Shown here: piece by piece, positions 57,336-64,000 of the stretch
Layout: every line of letters begins with the position of its first letter
Position numbering within the stretch: the stretch's first letter is position 1
Source of the DNA: Pseudomonas putida
Lineage (GTDB): Bacteria > Pseudomonadota > Gammaproteobacteria > Pseudomonadales > Pseudomonadaceae
DNA length: 64,000 nt
Reading direction: 5' to 3'
Assembly: GCF_002906855.1 (NCBI RefSeq)
Contig: NZ_MINI01000038.1
Location: forward strand, 62,001-126,000
The notes under the pieces: model-generated
Told to the model about the DNA's origin: nothing
Database searches by the model: none
Seen by the model: only the letters and a program-made list of their open reading frames with translations
Made by a program: the position numbers and the translations under genes

Positions 57336-58607
57336 GTGCCCCGGTATAACCGCAATGTCTTACCCAAGACCCCCGTCTCGCCCTGGAAGATCGCTGCACT
57401 CTGTGCAGTCATCTCTGGGTTGATGGCGCCTGCAGCCCTTGCCCAAAGCATCAGCTTGCCCCAGGCGCTTTCGACGGCCATGGATGCCAACCCAGACCTG
57501 GCCGCGGCCAGGCAAGAAATTGGGATCGCTGATGGTGCTCGCAAGCAGGCCGGGCTTATCCCCAACCCCACAATCTCGTATGACGTGGAAGACACCCGTC
57601 GTAACACCAGCCAGACGACTGTCTCTCTCAGCCAGACCCTTGAGCTGGGCGGTAAGCGGGGGGCTCGTGTTGACGTCGCCACATACGGGCAGACCGCCGC
57701 ACAGCTTGAGTTAGACCGTCGCGTTAACGGCCTGCGTGCAGATGTCGTCCAAGCCTTTTACGCCGCGTTGCGGGCCCAGACAGGTCTCGACCTGGCCAAG
57801 CAATCTCTCGAACTGACTGAGCGCGGTCTTCGCATCGTCGATGGCCGTGTTCGCGCAGGTAAGTCGTCCCCAGTGGAGGCGACCCGCGCTCAAGTGCAAC
57901 TGGCCGAAGCCCAGCTGCAAGTTCGACGTGCAGAAACGGAAAAAGCGACCGCTTACCAACAGCTCGCTCAAATTACCGGGAGCTCAGTCACCGTGTTTGA
58001 TCGACTCGAATCGCCAACCCTCTCCCCGGGCTTGCCACCTCGCACTGAAGATCTGCTGGCTAAGCTCGACCAAACAGCAGAAATGCGTCAGGCCGTGGTG
58101 CAGATAGACAAGAGCGATGCCTCGCTCGGCTCAGAGAAAGCTCAGCGTATCCCGAACCTTACTGTCAGTGTAGGTAGCCAGTACGACCGCTCTGTGCGCG
58201 AGCGGGTCAACACTGTGGGCCTGTCTATGCCTTTGCCGCTGTTCGATCGTAACCAGGGCAACATTCTTTCCGCTTCTCGTCGTGCAGATCAGGCCCGGGA
58301 CCAGCGCAATGCTGTTGAGCTGCGCCTGCGCACCGAAACCCAAACCGCGTTGAACCAATGGTCCACCGCCATGCAGGAGGTCGAGTCCTACGACAAGACC
58401 ATTCTGCCTTCAGCCCAACAAGCCGTAGAGACCGCAACCCGCGGCTTCGAGATGGGCAAATTCGGTTTCATCGAAGTGCTGGATGCCCAGCGCACCTTGA
58501 TCGTCGCTCGTGGCCAATACCTCGAATCGTTGGCAGCGGCGACCAATGCGCGTGCGCAGGTGGAAAGGGTTTATGGCGAAGTCGGCTCAACCGCCGGCAC
58601 TCGCTGA
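57336..58607 (+). CDS. czcC: CzcC, outer-membrane factor of the metal efflux pump
   Basis: 423 residues. TolC-type outer-membrane channel: signal sequence to about 32 (APAALAQS), then two OEP repeats with long helices (RGLRIVDGRVRAGKSSPVEATRAQ; TRGFEMGKFGFIEVLDAQRTL). GTG 57336 has GAGG 9 bases upstream; the frame is open to 57249 but without a ribosome site. First gene of czcCBA. Confidence 0.93.
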   Translation: MPRYNRNVLPKTPVSPWKIAALCAVISGLMAPAALAQSISLPQALSTAMDANPDLAAARQEIGIADGARKQAGLIPNPTISYDVEDTRRNTSQTTVSLSQTLELGGKRGARVDVATYGQTAAQLELDRRVNGLRADVVQAFYAALRAQTGLDLAKQSLELTERGLRIVDGRVRAGKSSPVEATRAQVQLAEAQLQVRRAETEKATAYQQLAQITGSSVTVFDRLESPTLSPGLPPRTEDLLAKLDQTAEMRQAVVQIDKSDASLGSEKAQRIPNLTVSVGSQYDRSVRERVNTVGLSMPLPLFDRNQGNILSASRRADQARDQRNAVELRLRTETQTALNQWSTAMQEVESYDKTILPSAQQAVETATRGFEMGKFGFIEVLDAQRTLIVARGQYLESLAAATNARAQVERVYGEVGSTAGTR

Positions 58608-58675
58608 ACGGGCCAAACATTTTCTTCGGCACACAGCCTTGAACAAGCCGGTGCCTACGATCAGCAGGAGTAGCA

Positions 58676-59926
58676 ATGGATAACAAACGCAAGATCGCCC
58701 TCGCGGTAGCCGCTGTGGCAGCCCTCGGATTTGGCAGCCTTGCCTGGAACAACAGTTCCGGACAGCAGGCCGCCAGTACTGCCGAGCATGGCGCTAACGA
58801 TGGCCATGGCGACGAAAAGAAAGCCGCATCTGCCGCCAAAGAGGAAGGTGATGAGGGCCATGGTGAAGAAGGCCACAGCGAAGAGGGCGGTGAAGAAGAG
58901 GGCAAGCTGACGCTCAGCGCTGAACAGATCAAGGCCGCTGGTGTTGCCCTGGAAGCTGCAGCGCCTCGTGACCTCGGTACCGTCGTGAGCTTCCCTGGCG
59001 AAATTCGCTTCGACGAAGATCGTACTGCCCACGTGGTTCCTCGTGTTCCTGGCGTTGTTGAGGCTGTCCAGGCCAACCTGGGCGAGACGGTCAAGAAAGG
59101 GCAAGTCCTCGCGGTAATCGCCAGCCAGCAGATCTCTGACCTGCGCAGCGAACAACAGGCCGCACAGCGTCGCGTCGAACTGGCGCGTGTGACCTTCGAA
59201 CGTGAGAAGCAACTGTGGCAGGACAAGATCTCTGCAGAGCAAGACTACCTCCAAGCACGCCAAGCGCTGCAAGAAGCGGAGATCTCCTTGGCCAACGCCA
59301 AGCAGAAGGTCGGCGCAATCGGTGCCTCGGTTAACTCCGTTGGCGGTAATCGTTACGAGCTCCGCGCTCCCTTCGACGCCGTGGTAGTGGAGAAACACCT
59401 GACCGTCGGCGAAGTCGTCAGCGAGGCGACCAACGCCTTCATCCTTTCCGACCTGAATCAGGTCTGGGCGACCTTCGCAGTTCCGCCGACAGATCTGGGC
59501 AAGGTCACGACTGGCCGTGCAGTGAAAGTCTCTTCGCCTGACATGAACGTCGAGGTCGAAGGGAAGGTGGGTTATGTCGGCAGCCTGCTGGGCGAGCAAA
59601 ACCGTGCAGCTACTGTCCGCGTCACCTTGACCAACCCCAACGGCGCCTGGCGTCCAGGCCTGTTCGTAAACATTGCGGTCACCTCCCAGACCGATCGAGT
59701 TGCCGTAGCGGTCCCTGAGCACGCTGTGCAGACCGTTGAAGACAAACCTTCGGTATTCGTACGCACCCCAGATGGCTTTGACACCCGCCCGGTAAAACTG
59801 GGTCGCCGCGACAATGGGTACGTGGAAATCATCGACGGTATTGAAGCCGGCGCCCAGGTAGCAACCAGTGGCAGCTTCACACTCAAGTCCGAGCTCGGCA
59901 AAGCTTCTGCCGAACACGGTCACTGA
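58676..59926 (+). CDS. czcB: CzcB, periplasmic adaptor of the metal efflux pump
   Basis: 416 residues. N-terminal signal/anchor (7-25), then a His/Glu-rich stretch (about 38-77; HGDEKK, DEGHGEEGHSEEGGEEE) suited to binding Zn, Cd or Co, then barrel-sandwich, helical-hairpin and beta-barrel domains. Start ATG 58676 with CAGGAG upstream. 68 bases after czcC, 24 before czcA. Confidence 0.94.
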   Translation: MDNKRKIALAVAAVAALGFGSLAWNNSSGQQAASTAEHGANDGHGDEKKAASAAKEEGDEGHGEEGHSEEGGEEEGKLTLSAEQIKAAGVALEAAAPRDLGTVVSFPGEIRFDEDRTAHVVPRVPGVVEAVQANLGETVKKGQVLAVIASQQISDLRSEQQAAQRRVELARVTFEREKQLWQDKISAEQDYLQARQALQEAEISLANAKQKVGAIGASVNSVGGNRYELRAPFDAVVVEKHLTVGEVVSEATNAFILSDLNQVWATFAVPPTDLGKVTTGRAVKVSSPDMNVEVEGKVGYVGSLLGEQNRAATVRVTLTNPNGAWRPGLFVNIAVTSQTDRVAVAVPEHAVQTVEDKPSVFVRTPDGFDTRPVKLGRRDNGYVEIIDGIEAGAQVATSGSFTLKSELGKASAEHGH

Positions 59927-59944
59927 TGCGAACTGACAGGATGA

Positions 59945-63112
<3,168 letters not shown>

Positions 63113-63129
63113 CAGCCTCCGCTAAAGAG

Positions 63130-63160
63130 AAGCCCACAACACGTGTTGTGGGCTTTTTTG
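63130..63160 (+). terminator. Rho-independent terminator of czcCBA
   Basis: 11-bp stem AAGCCCACAAC/GTTGTGGGCTT with ACGT loop, then TTTT, 18 bases after the czcA stop. Confidence 0.88.
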
Positions 63161-63190
63161 TTTAAAGTGAAGTAGATGCACTTACCTTTC

Positions 63191-63208
63191 AAAATTGTAA
63201 GTTTCTCG
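63191..63208. promoter_or_regulatory. Putative CzcR box before the DUF2790 gene
   Basis: AAAATTGTAAGTTTCTCG, matching the pattern AAATTGTAA(T/G)TTTCT(A/C)G seen near czcC and czcR; 67 bases before the DUF2790 start. Confidence 0.5.
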
Positions 63209-63274
63209 TCATGCCGGTGATGCCTATGCATTGCTAAGGTTACGCCCGAGAAGTTTTGAAATTGAGAGGGTTTT

Positions 63275-63598
63275 ATGAAAAAGCTAATTATCGCTGCTGC
63301 ACTTGTTGTTTTCTCGGTGGCTTCGCAGGCCAACACTTTCTCCGAGAGCAAGCAGCTTCAATACACCAAGGAACACCAGACCGCAGTGGCCAAGTACGCG
63401 GAGAAAAATGGCAAGCCAATGCCAGAGATTCAGGATTACAAATATGGCATGAAGATAGACGTTGCGAAATTCGTACGTCAGTCGCAGGACCCCCGTACCT
63501 GCCAGGTCTATCCACGGTTGATGACCTTCGAGGACTCCCAGGGCACGCTCAAGACTGTTCGTTACTCGATGTATTCGCAATGCATCAACAACAAGTAG
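63275..63598 (+). CDS. DUF2790 periplasmic protein
   Basis: 107 residues: signal peptide ending SQA (about residue 19), then YKYGMKIDVAKFV and DPRTCQVYPRLMTFEDSQG ... YSMYSQC with two Cys. DUF2790 proteins are common next to copper/zinc genes in Pseudomonas; function unknown. Box and terminator on either side mark it as a separate unit. Confidence 0.85.
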   Translation: MKKLIIAAALVVFSVASQANTFSESKQLQYTKEHQTAVAKYAEKNGKPMPEIQDYKYGMKIDVAKFVRQSQDPRTCQVYPRLMTFEDSQGTLKTVRYSMYSQCINNK

Positions 63599-63632
63599 TA
63601 AACGATTTGAACAGAACAATTAGAGAATTCAT

Positions 63633-63663
63633 AAATGCCAGGCAGTGCCTGGCATTTTTTATT
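63633..63663 (+). terminator. Rho-independent terminator of the DUF2790 gene
   Basis: 11-bp stem AAATGCCAGGC/GCCTGGCATTT, AGT loop, then TTT. Confidence 0.85.
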
Positions 63664-63800
63664 ACGCCCGATACCCCATAGCTTCGAAATGTTAACGCCT
63701 GGGCTCGGGCAAACCGTGCAATAGATCTTAGCCAACCAACAGAGACGGCTCCCCAACTGCAGAGGGCAATTGGAAGCCTTGACCCCAGAAGGGACGAGTT

Positions 63801-64000
63801 ATGAAGAGTTTGCTTGAACGCCCTGATGACCAAGCCGGGCATGAAGGTCATAGCCATGAGCATGGCGGCATTTTTGGAATGAACACAGAGCTGATTTTCG
63901 CGCTGATCTGTGGTGCTCTCCTGGGTGCCGGAGCTCTCGCAGGAAAACTTGGCCTGATTGATCGTCTGCCTCTGATTCTGTACGTGTCGGCCTACGTGTT
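63801..64000 (+). CDS. cadA: Heavy-metal P-type ATPase, N-terminal fragment
   Basis: 66 codons before the window ends. Short His-rich N-terminus (HEGHSHEHGG) without an HMA domain so far, then a first membrane helix (LIFALICGALLGAGALAG). This matches the start of P1B-type Cd/Zn ATPases. AAGGGACG precedes ATG 63801. Assignment to CadA is by context and N-terminal look only. Confidence 0.75.
   Translation, partial: MKSLLERPDDQAGHEGHSHEHGGIFGMNTELIFALICGALLGAGALAGKLGLIDRLPLILYVSAYV

Overview
This is a high-GC chromosomal segment of a Pseudomonas, most probably of the P. putida group. The gene order runs coxB / sulP-carbonic anhydrase / radical SAM / prlC / trpI-trpBA / betC / aroE-hemF / qor / tsaC-dprA / def-fmt-rsmB-trkA / glyQS-gmhB-plsC / MFS-GMC / sulfide oxidation / czc. 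As I remember it, this is the origin-proximal order of P. putida KT2440. Putida-type REP sequences, an exact parS-like palindrome and many DnaA-box nonamers fit that placement. The species call is inference and no search was run.

Layout. 1-17.5 kb: end of the aa3 cytochrome oxidase locus, an orphan 360-residue protein, a SulP transporter with a beta-carbonic anhydrase, a LexA-boxed radical SAM gene, two M3 oligopeptidases around a zinc-ribbon protein, a gamma-carbonic anhydrase with a HAD phosphatase, and a run of small envelope and stress genes (paired lipoproteins, two DUF1161 proteins, OsmC, dodecin, DUF883). 17.5-31 kb: the TrpI-controlled trpBA operon, choline-sulfate use (LysR, betC, choX), aroE-hemF with an Anr box, qor, a 244-bp inverted-repeat element, tsaC and a frameshifted dprA. 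30-41 kb: housekeeping genes for N-formyl-methionine handling, rRNA methylation, K+ uptake, lipid A, alkylation repair, glycyl-tRNA synthetase, heptose and phospholipid synthesis. 41-50 kb: a transporter plus GMC oxidoreductase with Crc-type motifs and a LysR regulator, then a sulfide-oxidation module (type II SQR, persulfide dioxygenase, TauE/SafE exporter) under a FisR-like sigma-54 activator, then an RcnB-like gene. 50.6-54.3 kb: a lower-GC accessory islet with a PD-(D/E)XK-like protein, an acidic partner, a membrane protein and a possible broken frame. 54.4-64 kb: heavy-metal resistance with a lone CzcR-type response regulator, an unlisted 49-residue His-rich protein, an OprD-type porin, czcCBA, a DUF2790 protein and the start of a metal P-type ATPase.

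How it works together. H2S is oxidised by SQR to sulfane sulfur, the dioxygenase makes sulfite and the TauE-like carrier probably exports it; the divergent FisR-like gene has repeats and a -24/-12 promoter in the shared intergenic region. In the metal region the promoters of czcR/small protein, porin, czcC and the DUF2790 gene share an AAATTGTAA-type box, suggesting one CzcR-controlled regulon. Most of the window is core chromosome; the accessory islet, the REP-type elements and the frameshifts are the parts that look recently changed.
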